Assembly: GCA_015065425.1 (NCBI GenBank)
Contig: SVQH01000004.1
Span: 52,767-116,766, forward strand
DNA length: 64,000 bases
DNA from: Oscillospiraceae bacterium
Lineage (GTDB): Bacteria > Bacillota > Clostridia > Oscillospirales > Acutalibacteraceae
Direction of reading: 5' to 3'
Translations under genes and position numbers: made by a program
Shown: positions 8,563 through 15,494 of the stretch, in pieces
Numbering within the stretch: the first letter of the stretch is position 1
Layout of the letters: every line of letters starts with the position of its first letter
The notes under the pieces: generated by a model
What the model saw: only the letters and a program-made list of their open reading frames with translations
What the model was told of the DNA's origin: nothing
Databases searched by the model: none

Positions 8563-9275
8563 AGGCTCTCACCTCCCGGAAATGAGGTAAAATACTTTCC
8601 CGTATCGGACTGCATATACTCTTGCTTGGTTCCGAAAAACAGGGGGGTATGTCCTAAATGAAGGATGTGAGAGGCATATTTCACGGCGGCTGAAATATCA
8701 TGGGACACCATTATGACCGTTATTTTATCTTCTTTATTGAGCTTTGCAATAAGCTCGTACATCTCTTCCTTTGCTTTCGGGTCAAGTCCCCCCACGGGTT
8801 CATCAAGAAGAAGCATTTTTCCCGTTGCACAAAGTGCCCTTGCAAGAAGAACTCTCTGCTGCTGACCGCCCGAAAGCTCTCTGTAACAGCGTTTTTCAAG
8901 ATGGCTTATACCCATTTTTTCCATCTGCTTTTTTGCGTGGACTTTGAGTTCCTTTGAATAAAAGGGACGAAAACCGTTTTTGCCCGAAAGTCCCGAAAAT
9001 ACTATCTCTCTGACACTTGCGGGAAAATCTCTTTGTATTACCGTCTGCTGGGGAAGATAGCCTATTTCATCTGAACGAAGCCCCTCACCGGTGGAAATTT
9101 TACCCTTCATAGGCTCTAAAAGACCTAAAAGTGCTTTTATGAGAGTGCTTTTTCCCGCACCGTTTTCTCCGACTATACACAAATAGTCCCCCGATGATAC
9201 ACTGAAGTTGAGGTTTTCCGTAACGGCTATACCCTCATAACCGAGTGTAACATCTTCACATATAAGCTGTGCCAT
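8559..9275 (-). CDS. znuC: Zinc ABC transporter ATP-binding protein
   Basis: A 238-residue cytoplasmic ATPase of the metal-type ABC importers. It has Walker A GENGAGKST (about residue 37), Q-loop at YLPQQ, signature LSGGQQQRVLLARAL, Walker B LLLDEP with the VGGLD loop and the switch His in VMVSHD. It energises the permease at 7726-8562, with which it overlaps by three bases. The binding-protein gene ends 15 bp upstream. Gene order Zur-ZnuA-ZnuC-ZnuB supports zinc uptake. Confidence 0.95.
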   Translation of the reverse strand: MAQLICEDVTLGYEGIAVTENLNFSVSSGDYLCIVGENGAGKSTLIKALLGLLEPMKGKISTGEGLRSDEIGYLPQQTVIQRDFPASVREIVFSGLSGKNGFRPFYSKELKVHAKKQMEKMGISHLEKRCYRELSGGQQQRVLLARALCATGKMLLLDEPVGGLDPKAKEEMYELIAKLNKEDKITVIMVSHDISAAVKYASHILHLGHTPLFFGTKQEYMQSDTGKYFTSFPGGESL

Positions 9276-9289
9276 TGATTTTTCCTTTC

Positions 9290-10240
9290 TTAACCGAGTG
9301 CTTCTCCGAGCACAATAAGATTGTCTTTCATAATCTTTACATAAGATGCGTTTTCAGGGTCCTTTACAGACTGAACTGAATTTATCACAAGTATTTCCTG
9401 ATTTTTTTCCGCCGAGTTCTCCTTTACGGTAATGGCGAGCTCATCCGTGCCCGTCTCTGTAATGAGAATTACGGGCAGAGACAGCGTGTCAACTGCCGAA
9501 ATGAGGTCAATCACCGTGGCTGCACTGACCTCGGACTCTGCACTGCAGCCTGTATAAGCGGCAGCATAAGAGAGAGAATAATCTTCGGTAAGATATAAAA
9601 AGGGGAAACGGTCTGCAAAAAGAAGGGTGTCCCTTTTTCTTTCCGAAATGACCTTTTCGTATTCCCTGTCAAGTTCTGTCAGTTCTTCTTTATATACACG
9701 TGCGTTTTCTTCATAAAGAGCCTTATTTTCAACGTCAAGAGAAATTATAAGTCGGGTTATGATGTCGCAGAGTTTTATTGCCTTTTTCGGAGACAGCCAA
9801 ATATGCTCGTCATGGGAATGTCCGTGATGCTCCTCTTCAGAGTGTGAATGTTCATGGGAAATGCAGTAAAGCTCCGTCTCTCCCAGTTCTTTCATAAGAG
9901 AGCACTTCACCGTAGCCGCGTTTTCCGAGGCATTGAGAATATCCTCCACCCACACATCACTGTCACCGCCGGTATAAATTACGGCATCGCAAAAACCGAG
10001 GGTTATGACATCTGAAGCTACGGGCTGATATGAATGGGGGTCGGTGGGCTTATCAAGAAGCAGAACGGGATTTATACTGTCGCTTCCCTTTATTATGTTT
10101 CTGAGCATGTCATACTGAGGAAAAACAGTACAGACTATATTTATTTTTCCGTCAGTGAAGCTATCTTCCCCGCCGCACGAACAAAGCATCAATACCGCCG
10201 CAACCATGCACAGAACAACTGCCGTTGTGCGTTTTATCAT
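9290..10240 (-). CDS. znuA: Zinc-binding lipoprotein of the ABC importer (ZnuA/AdcA type)
   Basis: A 316-residue cluster A-I metal-binding protein. A signal peptide ends in the lipobox LMLCSC (about residues 18-23). Ligand motifs of the family are visible: DPHSYQP (His near residue 66), the His-rich acidic loop HSHSEEEHHGHSHDEH at about 130-145, characteristic of zinc-specific members, and the central helix separating two lobes. It captures zinc outside the membrane and delivers it to ZnuB. The ATG overlaps the Zur stop as ATGA, so both are made together. Zinc specificity is inferred from the His loop and the adjacent Fur-family regulator. Confidence 0.94.
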   Translation of the reverse strand: MIKRTTAVVLCMVAAVLMLCSCGGEDSFTDGKINIVCTVFPQYDMLRNIIKGSDSINPVLLLDKPTDPHSYQPVASDVITLGFCDAVIYTGGDSDVWVEDILNASENAATVKCSLMKELGETELYCISHEHSHSEEEHHGHSHDEHIWLSPKKAIKLCDIITRLIISLDVENKALYEENARVYKEELTELDREYEKVISERKRDTLLFADRFPFLYLTEDYSLSYAAAYTGCSAESEVSAATVIDLISAVDTLSLPVILITETGTDELAITVKENSAEKNQEILVINSVQSVKDPENASYVKIMKDNLIVLGEALG

Positions 10241-10653
10241 AGATCTTCTCCTTTTAATTTGCAGTCCTTACAGCAGCCGAAAAGCGTAGTGCTGTCAGGT
10301 GCAACGGAAAAATCGTTTTCTCCTAAAATTTCATTTATAAGCTGCTCGGAGAGTGTGTGTCTCATGTGAAGAAGCTTTCCGCATTCGGTACACTTAAGAT
10401 GCAGGTGGTGATGACATTCCTCACTGCCTGCAAGCTGATATAAAAACTGCCTTGAATTTCCCTTTACAAATCTTTTGACAGTACCCTTGTCAACAAGCTG
10501 CCCCATAAGACGGTACACCGTGCTCTTTCCCGGTGCATCAATGCATTCTTTTTCAAGAAGCTCTGCCAAATTTTCAATACTGAAGGGGGTATCGGGATGT
10601 TTTTTAAGAAAATCAAGAAGCATTTCCTTCTGATGAGTATTATAAGTAGCCAA
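10237..10653 (-). CDS. zur: Fur-family regulator, probable Zur
   Basis: A Fur-type repressor of ~138 residues: an N-terminal winged helix (TYNTHQKEMLLDFL, STVYRLMGQLVDKGTVKRF), the metal-sensing HHHLHLKCTECGK segment and a C-terminal CCKDCK pair. The two CxxC pairs form the structural zinc site of Zur/PerR-type proteins. I chose the TTG at 10653 because GGAG lies eight bases upstream; a GTG at 10662 would be almost fused to that site. It is the first gene of the zinc uptake operon, and a 9-5-9 palindrome lies between its promoter and start. The zinc (Zur) role is strongly suggested by the context. Confidence 0.9.
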   Translation of the reverse strand: MATYNTHQKEMLLDFLKKHPDTPFSIENLAELLEKECIDAPGKSTVYRLMGQLVDKGTVKRFVKGNSRQFLYQLAGSEECHHHLHLKCTECGKLLHMRHTLSEQLINEILGENDFSVAPDSTTLFGCCKDCKLKGEDL

Positions 10654-10665
10654 ATTACACACTCC

Positions 10666-10716
10666 AAATTGAGAATTACTCTCAATTTATTATACATAAA
10701 TACTTCCCCTTGTCAA
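10666..10716 (-). promoter_or_regulatory. Consensus promoter with Fur/Zur-type operator for the zinc operon
   Basis: On the minus strand, TTGACA (10716-10711), a 16-bp spacer and TATAAT (10694-10689) give a perfect-consensus promoter. Directly downstream, AAATTGAGA-N5-TCTCAATTT (10688-10666) is a perfect 9-bp inverted repeat that can also be read as a 7-1-7 Fur-family box (TGAGAAT-T-ACTCTCA, one mismatch). It covers the predicted transcription start, so bound Zur would block initiation. The ribosome site follows at once. Confidence 0.85.
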
Positions 10717-10724
10717 TACAAACA

Positions 10725-10753
10725 TTGAAATATAATTAAATTTATGATAAAAT
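10725..10753 (+). promoter_or_regulatory. Promoter of the U32 protease gene
   Basis: TTGAAA (10725-10730), 17-bp spacer, TAAAAT (10748-10753), with a TG upstream of the -10. It is divergent from the zinc operon promoter, whose -35 box begins 9 bp away, so the regulator of one could affect the other. Confidence 0.6.
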
Positions 10754-10797
10754 GAGAAACCGATAAGCAATAAATTATGATTTTCACGGAGGCAGAT

Positions 10798-12837
10798 ATG
10801 GATAAAAAACAAATTGAAATACTTGCACCTGTCGGTGGTAATGAACAGCTTATATCTGCCGTCAGAAGCGGTGCTGATGCCGTATATTTCGGTGCGACCT
10901 CCTTCAATGCAAGAAGACATGCAAAAAACTTCACAGATGAAGAATTTTTTTCTGCGGTAAAATATTGCCATGAAAGAGGAGTAAATGCCTACATCACCCT
11001 TAACACCATTTTTAAGGACACTGAAAAGGAAGAGTTCGTAAACACACTGAGGCTTATTGCCCGAAGCGGTGCCGATGCGGTAATATTACAGGACATGGGA
11101 GCAGTAAAAACCGTAAAAGAATGTTGCCCCTCCCTTCCCATGCACGCATCCACCCAGATGGCAGTTCATAATGTATCGGGGGCACGGCTTCTTGAAAATC
11201 TCGGTTTTTCAAGAATAGTCCTTGCAAGAGAGCTGAGTTTTTCCGAAATAAGAGACATTACAAAAGCCGTCAACGCAGAAATTGAAGTATTCGTACACGG
11301 AGCACACTGCATGAGTGCATCGGGAATGTGCTACATGAGCAGTGTGCTGGGAGCGAGAAGCGGAAACAGGGGTCTTTGTGCACAGCCCTGCAGACTTAAT
11401 TTCAGGACGGGTAAAAGAGAATATGCACTCTCACTTAAGGATATGTGCCTTGCCGATGACATAAACAGACTCCTTGAAGCAGGTGTCACATCTCTTAAAA
11501 TTGAGGGGAGGATGAAACGCCCCGAATATGTATCCTCTGCAGTGAGTGCATACAAAAACGCAGCAAAGGGCGAAAAATATGACATAAGCACACTTCAGAG
11601 TGTTTTTTCACGAAGCGGCTTTACTAAGGGATATTTTGAAGGCAAAAGAGACCTTTCCATGTTCGGCTACAGAACAAAAGAGGATGTACTCTCTGCAAAC
11701 ACGGTGCTGTCGGGAATTGCAAACACATACAGGAATGAAAATCCCCTTGTGCCTGTTTCAATGGAATTTACCGTTAAAGAAAATGAAAATACCCTTCTGA
11801 CACTTTCTGACGGAGAAAACAGCGTGACAGTCGTCGGAAATATTCCCGAAAAGGCAGAGAAGGTGTCACTTAATGAAGAAGGGGCAGTAAAAAGTCTCGG
11901 GAAGCTGGGTTCTACCTTCTATTATGCCAAAAACATACACTGTAACATAGATGACGGTCTTATGCTTCGTGCATCGGACATAAATTTCATGAGAAGAGAG
12001 GCTTGTGAAAAGCTGACGGAAATAAGAGGAAATACCCCTGCACACCAATTTTTTGAGCCGAAAGCCTTTGTACGTCCGAGTGCTTTACATGAAAAAAGCG
12101 AAATATACGCCATGTTCAGGAAAAGAGAGCTTATTCCCGAAAATTTAAGCTGTGACAGGCTTATTTTACCTGTTGATGAAATTGACGATAATATAATAAA
12201 TAAATATAAAAACATCTTATGTGTCAGCCTTCCCGCCCTTATTTACCCTGCAAATGAGGAAAAAATAGGAAAAGCATTGAAAGAGCTTCACAAAAAAGGC
12301 GTGGCTTATGCTTACTGCGATAACATCGGGGCAGTGGCACTTGCAAAAGATGAAAATATGAAAATAATCGGAGGAACACTTCTCAACGTTCTCAATTCCG
12401 ATGCACTTCAGATGTACAGAAATCTCGGTGCAGAACAGATTACACTTTCCTCTGAAATTTCCTTCAAAGAAGCAAGAAACATAACCTCCACCGTAAAAAC
12501 GGGCATACTTGTCTACGGATATATGCCCCTCATGCATTTTCGCTGCTGTCCCCTTCAGAATGAAAACGGTTGCAAAGACTGTAACGGCAAAGGGGTACTT
12601 ACCGACAGAATGGGCGAAAAATTCAGAGTTTTATGCGAAAAACGGCAGTACAGCGTGCTTTATAATTCAGTCCCCTTATATATAGGAGACAAAAATATCC
12701 CCCCTGTGTCCTTCGTACTTCTGAAATTCACGGAAGAAACATCGGGGGAAGCAGAAAAAATAATTTCCCTTTTTAAAAATAAAAAACCCCTGCCCGGTAA
12801 AAAAACGGCAGGACTGTATGAAAGGGAAATAATATAA
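10798..12837 (+). CDS. U32 family peptidase / RlhA-like protein
   Basis: A 679-residue member of the U32 'peptidase' family. The N-terminal barrel shows ILAPVGGNEQL, GADAVYFG, HASTQM and EVFVHGAHCMSASGMCYMSS, followed by the Cys-containing GNRGLCAQPCR block and LKIEGRMKRPEYV, all family hallmarks. The C-terminal ~200 residues repeat a barrel-like pattern and carry a CCPLQ...CKDCNGK Cys cluster, as in long Firmicute members. Known relatives include E. coli RlhA, which hydroxylates 23S rRNA, and collagenase-like proteins, so peptidase activity should not be assumed. The start was set at the ATG seven bases after GGAGG (10788-10792). Confidence 0.9.
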   Translation: MDKKQIEILAPVGGNEQLISAVRSGADAVYFGATSFNARRHAKNFTDEEFFSAVKYCHERGVNAYITLNTIFKDTEKEEFVNTLRLIARSGADAVILQDMGAVKTVKECCPSLPMHASTQMAVHNVSGARLLENLGFSRIVLARELSFSEIRDITKAVNAEIEVFVHGAHCMSASGMCYMSSVLGARSGNRGLCAQPCRLNFRTGKREYALSLKDMCLADDINRLLEAGVTSLKIEGRMKRPEYVSSAVSAYKNAAKGEKYDISTLQSVFSRSGFTKGYFEGKRDLSMFGYRTKEDVLSANTVLSGIANTYRNENPLVPVSMEFTVKENENTLLTLSDGENSVTVVGNIPEKAEKVSLNEEGAVKSLGKLGSTFYYAKNIHCNIDDGLMLRASDINFMRREACEKLTEIRGNTPAHQFFEPKAFVRPSALHEKSEIYAMFRKRELIPENLSCDRLILPVDEIDDNIINKYKNILCVSLPALIYPANEEKIGKALKELHKKGVAYAYCDNIGAVALAKDENMKIIGGTLLNVLNSDALQMYRNLGAEQITLSSEISFKEARNITSTVKTGILVYGYMPLMHFRCCPLQNENGCKDCNGKGVLTDRMGEKFRVLCEKRQYSVLYNSVPLYIGDKNIPPVSFVLLKFTEETSGEAEKIISLFKNKKPLPGKKTAGLYEREII

Positions 12838-12919
12838 CAGACCGAGGAAGAAAGACGAGAACGAAGTCGAAGGTCGACGATAAAGCCGGTAAATAGGCGT
12901 TGTGTTCGTAAGGACACAA

Positions 12920-13018
12920 TGCCGGTTTTATTCGCCTTGTGGCGAGTTTTATTGCCACGCAGTGTTATAGTGCTTCGCACAGTGTTATTTGGCTATGCCA
13001 AGTTTTGCGGCGAATAAG
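12920..13018. repeat. Cluster of ~20-bp mini-hairpin units with TTTTATT linkers
   Basis: Successive short units each carry a TTTTATT- or TGTTAT-like linker followed by a different small hairpin: CGCC/GGCG, GTGC/GCAC and TTGGC/GCCAA. The whole set is enclosed by TTATTCGCC (from 12928) and GGCGAATAA (to 13017), which pair perfectly. The arms differ between units while remaining complementary, so the structure seems to be what is conserved. It sits in the convergent gap after the U32 gene. The gap 12838-13240 holds no gene. Confidence 0.6.
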
Positions 13019-13122
13019 AAAAAATCTTATGATTTATCAACCCCCTGCCCCGGGTCTTGGGGGAAGCGGTGTTTCTTGATATAAGCAAATTACTCACGAT
13101 GCGAGTAATTTCCTATATAATA
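13018..13122. repeat. Dispersed ~100-bp structured repeat, copy 1
   Basis: This stretch matches 45387-45493 at most positions (shared CTGCCCCGGGT, TTTCTTGATATAAGCAAATT and TTCCTATATA). A CCCC/GGGG hairpin and a second hairpin (ATTACTC/GAGTAAT) can form. In the second copy the latter is replaced by TTGC/GCAA, so the stem is kept although the bases differ. Both copies lie between convergent genes. Confidence 0.65.
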
Positions 13123-13240
13123 AAAAAACATTCCGATTACATTCCCCGTTTGACGGGAAATGCTCAGATTTTGCGAAAATGTGCCGCTTTTTCGTAAAAA
13201 AGCAGATGCAATTTCGTCAAATTGGACATTTACCGGCAAT

Positions 13241-13846
13241 TTACGGCCATCTTCCCCCCGTAAAGGTCATTTTTTTGCCGCTTACAGGGTCAGTAAAGGT
13301 GATTTCATGGGAATACAGAGCAATATACGGCACATTATCCGATGCCCCGTATTTTCCGTCACCGAAAACAGGGTGTTTCCTTGAGGCAAACTGCACTCTT
13401 ATCTGATGAGTTCTTCCCGTACGGAGATGTATTTTTACAAGGGACAGGTCTCCTCTTTTTTCAATGACTTCATAGCTGAGGGAGGCTTTTCTGACTCCCT
13501 TTCTCTCTTTTTTTACAACAAAGGACTTGTTCTTTTTCGAGTCCTTGAAAAGAAAATCTTCCATATCTCCCTTTTCGGGCTCGGGTGTACCGTGAACCAG
13601 AGCAAGGTATGTTTTTTTGAAGGTATTTTCCGTAATCTGCCTTGTGATATCCGCTGCGGTCTCTTTTGTTTTTGCATAGACCATCACTCCCGATGTCGCT
13701 GTATCGAGACGGTGTACGGGATAAATTTCTCCGCCCGTGTGTTCTTTAAGGTCTGTGACAAGGCTGTTTTTTCCTTCTCCCTGAGATGTCTTGCCTGCAG
13801 GCTTTATGCAGACGATAAATCTCTCATTTTCATGCAAAATGTCCAT
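13241..13846 (-). CDS. RluA-family 23S rRNA/tRNA pseudouridine synthase
   Basis: A 201-residue pseudouridine synthase of the RluA group. The catalytic motif VHRLDTATSGVMVYAKT holds the invariant Asp (about residue 46); LALVHG and the C-terminal GRTHQIRVQFASRKHPVFGDGKYG box are present. It lacks an S4 RNA-binding domain, so it is a short form, and isomerises uridine in structured RNA. The start was set at the ATG preceded by GAGGA with five bases spacing. It converges with the U32 gene. The target RNA is unknown. Confidence 0.93.
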   Translation of the reverse strand: MDILHENERFIVCIKPAGKTSQGEGKNSLVTDLKEHTGGEIYPVHRLDTATSGVMVYAKTKETAADITRQITENTFKKTYLALVHGTPEPEKGDMEDFLFKDSKKNKSFVVKKERKGVRKASLSYEVIEKRGDLSLVKIHLRTGRTHQIRVQFASRKHPVFGDGKYGASDNVPYIALYSHEITFTDPVSGKKMTFTGGRWP

Positions 13847-13965
13847 AATTTTCCTCAAAATAAATTAAAAATAAATTATTTATTGCATTGTATAACATAC
13901 TTTCCCGTGAAATATGATAGAATTGTGACATTTATGTTAATCTTCAATTTTTGATTGAAAATTAC

Positions 13966-13994
13966 TTGAAATGCTGTTTACATAATGTTATTAT
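13966..13994 (+). promoter_or_regulatory. Promoter of the small-peptide pair
   Basis: TTGAAA (13966-13971), 17-bp spacer, TATTAT (13989-13994). A partial palindrome around 14007-14030 (ATTATA...TATAAT arms) lies in the leader. The same TTGAAAT...N...TATTAT-like layout with a downstream ATGC is found upstream of the third peptide gene (14589-14617). Confidence 0.6.
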
Positions 13995-14059
13995 TAGTAT
14001 GCAAGATATTATAGCCATTATGGTTATAATGCCATTTTATGAAAGGAGCACATTGAATT

Positions 14060-14236
14060 ATGGATTTTGAAATCACCACAAACGAAGTTTCAACTGATGA
14101 TCTTACCCTTCAGCCCAACAAGGCAGAAAATGCAATAGCTTTCCTTGATTTTTGGTCTCAGTGGTTTGCTGCTATTATTGAAATCATTAAAAATTTCTTT
14201 AATACAATAATGGAAGCTTTCGGTTCAGCAGAATAA
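14060..14236 (+). CDS. Small amphipathic peptide 1 (58 aa)
   Basis: This 58-residue protein is too short for most gene finders. ATG follows GAAAGGAG (14041-14048). The N-terminal half is polar and acidic (MDFEITTNEVSTDD); the C-terminal half is an aromatic amphipathic helix containing FWSQWFAAIIEIIKNFF and ending GSAE. There is no signal peptide, double-glycine leader or recognised domain. It is transcribed together with peptide 2, 46 bp downstream, from the TTGAAA/TATTAT promoter. The helix resembles peptides 2 and 3 and the last ~20 residues of the secreted proteins at 19623-21152 and 21251-26008. Function is unknown; membrane association or protein-protein docking are possibilities. Confidence 0.75.
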   Translation: MDFEITTNEVSTDDLTLQPNKAENAIAFLDFWSQWFAAIIEIIKNFFNTIMEAFGSAE

Positions 14237-14282
14237 TTATTTTATAATTATACCAAAATAAAAAAGAAAAGAGGTGCACAAA

Positions 14283-14399
14283 ATGAACGATACAGTAGCA
14301 GCTATTCAGGAGTTTACAGAATTCATCGTTAATTTCATCAAGATGATCATGGATTTCTTCAAGAGCCTCGGCGGCGGTGCTGAAGAAGATGCAGAATAA
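14283..14399 (+). CDS. Small amphipathic peptide 2 (38 aa)
   Basis: A 38-residue peptide with a GAGGTG ribosome site before the ATG. Nearly all of it is one amphipathic helix (FTEFIVNFIKMIMDFFKSL), followed by a GGG turn and an acidic tail AEEDAE. Lys and Asp/Glu fall on one face, Ile/Phe/Met on the other. It is the second gene of the peptide 1 operon, ended by hairpins at 14418-14482. The helix-glycine-acidic tail plan is shared with peptide 3. No known family is recognised. It is presumably a membrane-surface peptide or a docking partner; this is inference. Confidence 0.75.
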   Translation: MNDTVAAIQEFTEFIVNFIKMIMDFFKSLGGGAEEDAE

Positions 14400-14417
14400 T
14401 TTCTGATTTATTAAAGG

Positions 14418-14482
14418 GCCCCTTAAGGGGCAGAAGAATTAGCTTATGCTAAAAAACCGACGGAGTTCCCGTCGGTTTTTTC
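14418..14482 (+). terminator. Terminator of the peptide 1-2 operon
   Basis: A 14-bp perfect palindrome GCCCCTTAAGGGGC (14418-14431) is followed by a classic intrinsic terminator: ACCGACGG (14456-14463), loop, CCGTCGGT (14469-14476), then a run of T to 14481. Confidence 0.9.
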
Positions 14483-14588
14483 TTTATGTAAAATTTTAAC
14501 ATTTTGTAAACATGGCTTTAATTAATCAATAAAATGTTGTGTTACCGTACAAAAAATATTAAAAAAACAAAAAATTTTAATCAAAGTG

Positions 14589-14617
14589 TTGAAATATATA
14601 TCGGCTTATGATAATAT
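14589..14617 (+). promoter_or_regulatory. Promoter of small peptide 3
   Basis: TTGAAA (14589-14594), 17-bp spacer, TAATAT (14612-14617). Its layout matches the peptide 1 promoter, suggesting parallel expression of the two units. Confidence 0.6.
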
Positions 14618-14665
14618 AAAGATGCGTTTATATAACGAAATCTTGTATAAAGAGGTGAAAACATA

Positions 14666-14809
14666 ATGACATGGGATAACGATTACGCTTACATCCAGGT
14701 ATTCATCGATTTCCTTAAGCAGATTATTGAAATAATCAAGAGTCTCTTCGGCGGACTTGGTGGTTCAAGCGATGACGGTGCTGCTGATGACGAAGCTGCT
14801 GCTGAATAA
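14666..14809 (+). CDS. Small amphipathic peptide 3 (47 aa)
   Basis: A 47-residue peptide with AGAGGTG nine bases before the ATG, its own promoter (14589-14617) and terminator (14837-14877). Residues ~8-28 form an amphipathic helix (YIQVFIDFLKQIIEIIKSLF), then GGLGGSS and a 17-residue Asp/Glu/Ala tail (SDDGAADDEAAAE). The same plan as peptide 2, with a longer tail, shows that they are paralogues. It lies 127 bp upstream of the ECF sigma gene on the same strand, making it a possible member or target of that regulon, although its promoter looks housekeeping-like. Function is unknown. Confidence 0.78.
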   Translation: MTWDNDYAYIQVFIDFLKQIIEIIKSLFGGLGGSSDDGAADDEAAAE

Positions 14810-14836
14810 GTTTTTTAATTAACACAGATCTGTATT

Positions 14837-14877
14837 AAAGAAAAGCGTTCGGGAAGTCGGATGCTTTTCTTTTTTTA
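14837..14877 (+). terminator. Terminator after small peptide 3
   Basis: AAAGAAAAGC (14837-14846) pairs with GCTTTTCTTT (14863-14872), followed by a T run. It separates the peptide unit from the sigma factor gene. Confidence 0.85.
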
Positions 14878-14936
14878 ACATAATAAATCATAATATTTTC
14901 TCTTTTTTTGCGTCTTTATAAGTGAGGAGGGATCGT

Positions 14937-15494
14937 ATGGATGATAATATTATAATTGAAATGTTTTTTAACCGCGACGAAAAGGCAATAGCTGAAACTC
15001 AAAAAAAATTCGGGGAGTATATACATAGTATTGCTTTTAACATAGCGGGAACTGCAGAGGATGCTTGCGAATGTGAAAATGACACATATCTGAAGCTCTG
15101 GAATTCCATACCTCCCGAAAAGCCCGTAAATTTCAAGGCGTATCTCGGAAGGATAGTCAGAAACAGTGCCCTGAGCCTTTACAGAAAAAACAACGCGGTA
15201 AAAAGAGACAGCGGTGTTTATGTACTTCTTTCCGAACTGGAGGAATGTCTTCCGTCAAAGACCACAACCGAGGATGAAGCAGATGCAAACTATGTTTCGC
15301 CTCTCATTTCATCATGGCTTCGCACTTTAAGTCAGGACGACCGTGTGCTTTTTGTACGCAGATACTGGTACGGCGACAAGGTAAAGGACATTTCCGACAT
15401 AACGGGCATACCTTCAAAAAAGATATCCTCAAAGCTTTTTGCACTGAGAAAACAGCTTAAAGATGAATTATCTCAGAAAGGAGTAAATGTATGA
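14937..15494 (+). CDS. ECF-type sigma-70 family RNA polymerase sigma factor
   Basis: A 185-residue extracytoplasmic-function sigma factor. Region 2 spans about residues 10-75 (DTYLKLWNSIPP, FKAYLGRIVRNSALSLYRK binds the -10). Region 4 covers about 125-175 (LSQDDRVLFVRRYWYGDKVKDISDITGIPSKKISSKL, the helix-turn-helix for the -35). Regions 1.1 and 3 are missing, as usual for ECF factors. The start is the ATG six bases after GAGGAGG (14924-14930). The stop overlaps the next gene as ATGA, so sigma factor and its membrane partner are made in stoichiometry, the normal arrangement for a sigma/anti-sigma pair. Confidence 0.94.
   Translation: MDDNIIIEMFFNRDEKAIAETQKKFGEYIHSIAFNIAGTAEDACECENDTYLKLWNSIPPEKPVNFKAYLGRIVRNSALSLYRKNNAVKRDSGVYVLLSELEECLPSKTTTEDEADANYVSPLISSWLRTLSQDDRVLFVRRYWYGDKVKDISDITGIPSKKISSKLFALRKQLKDELSQKGVNV

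Noticed and set aside
12920-13018. CRISPR-like array of short repeats
   Set aside because: Units are only ~20 bp, linkers are AT-rich and there are no regular spacers, no leader and no cas genes.
14060-14809. Bacteriocin or quorum peptide precursors
   Set aside because: There is no signal peptide, double-glycine leader, processing protease, immunity or dedicated exporter gene nearby.
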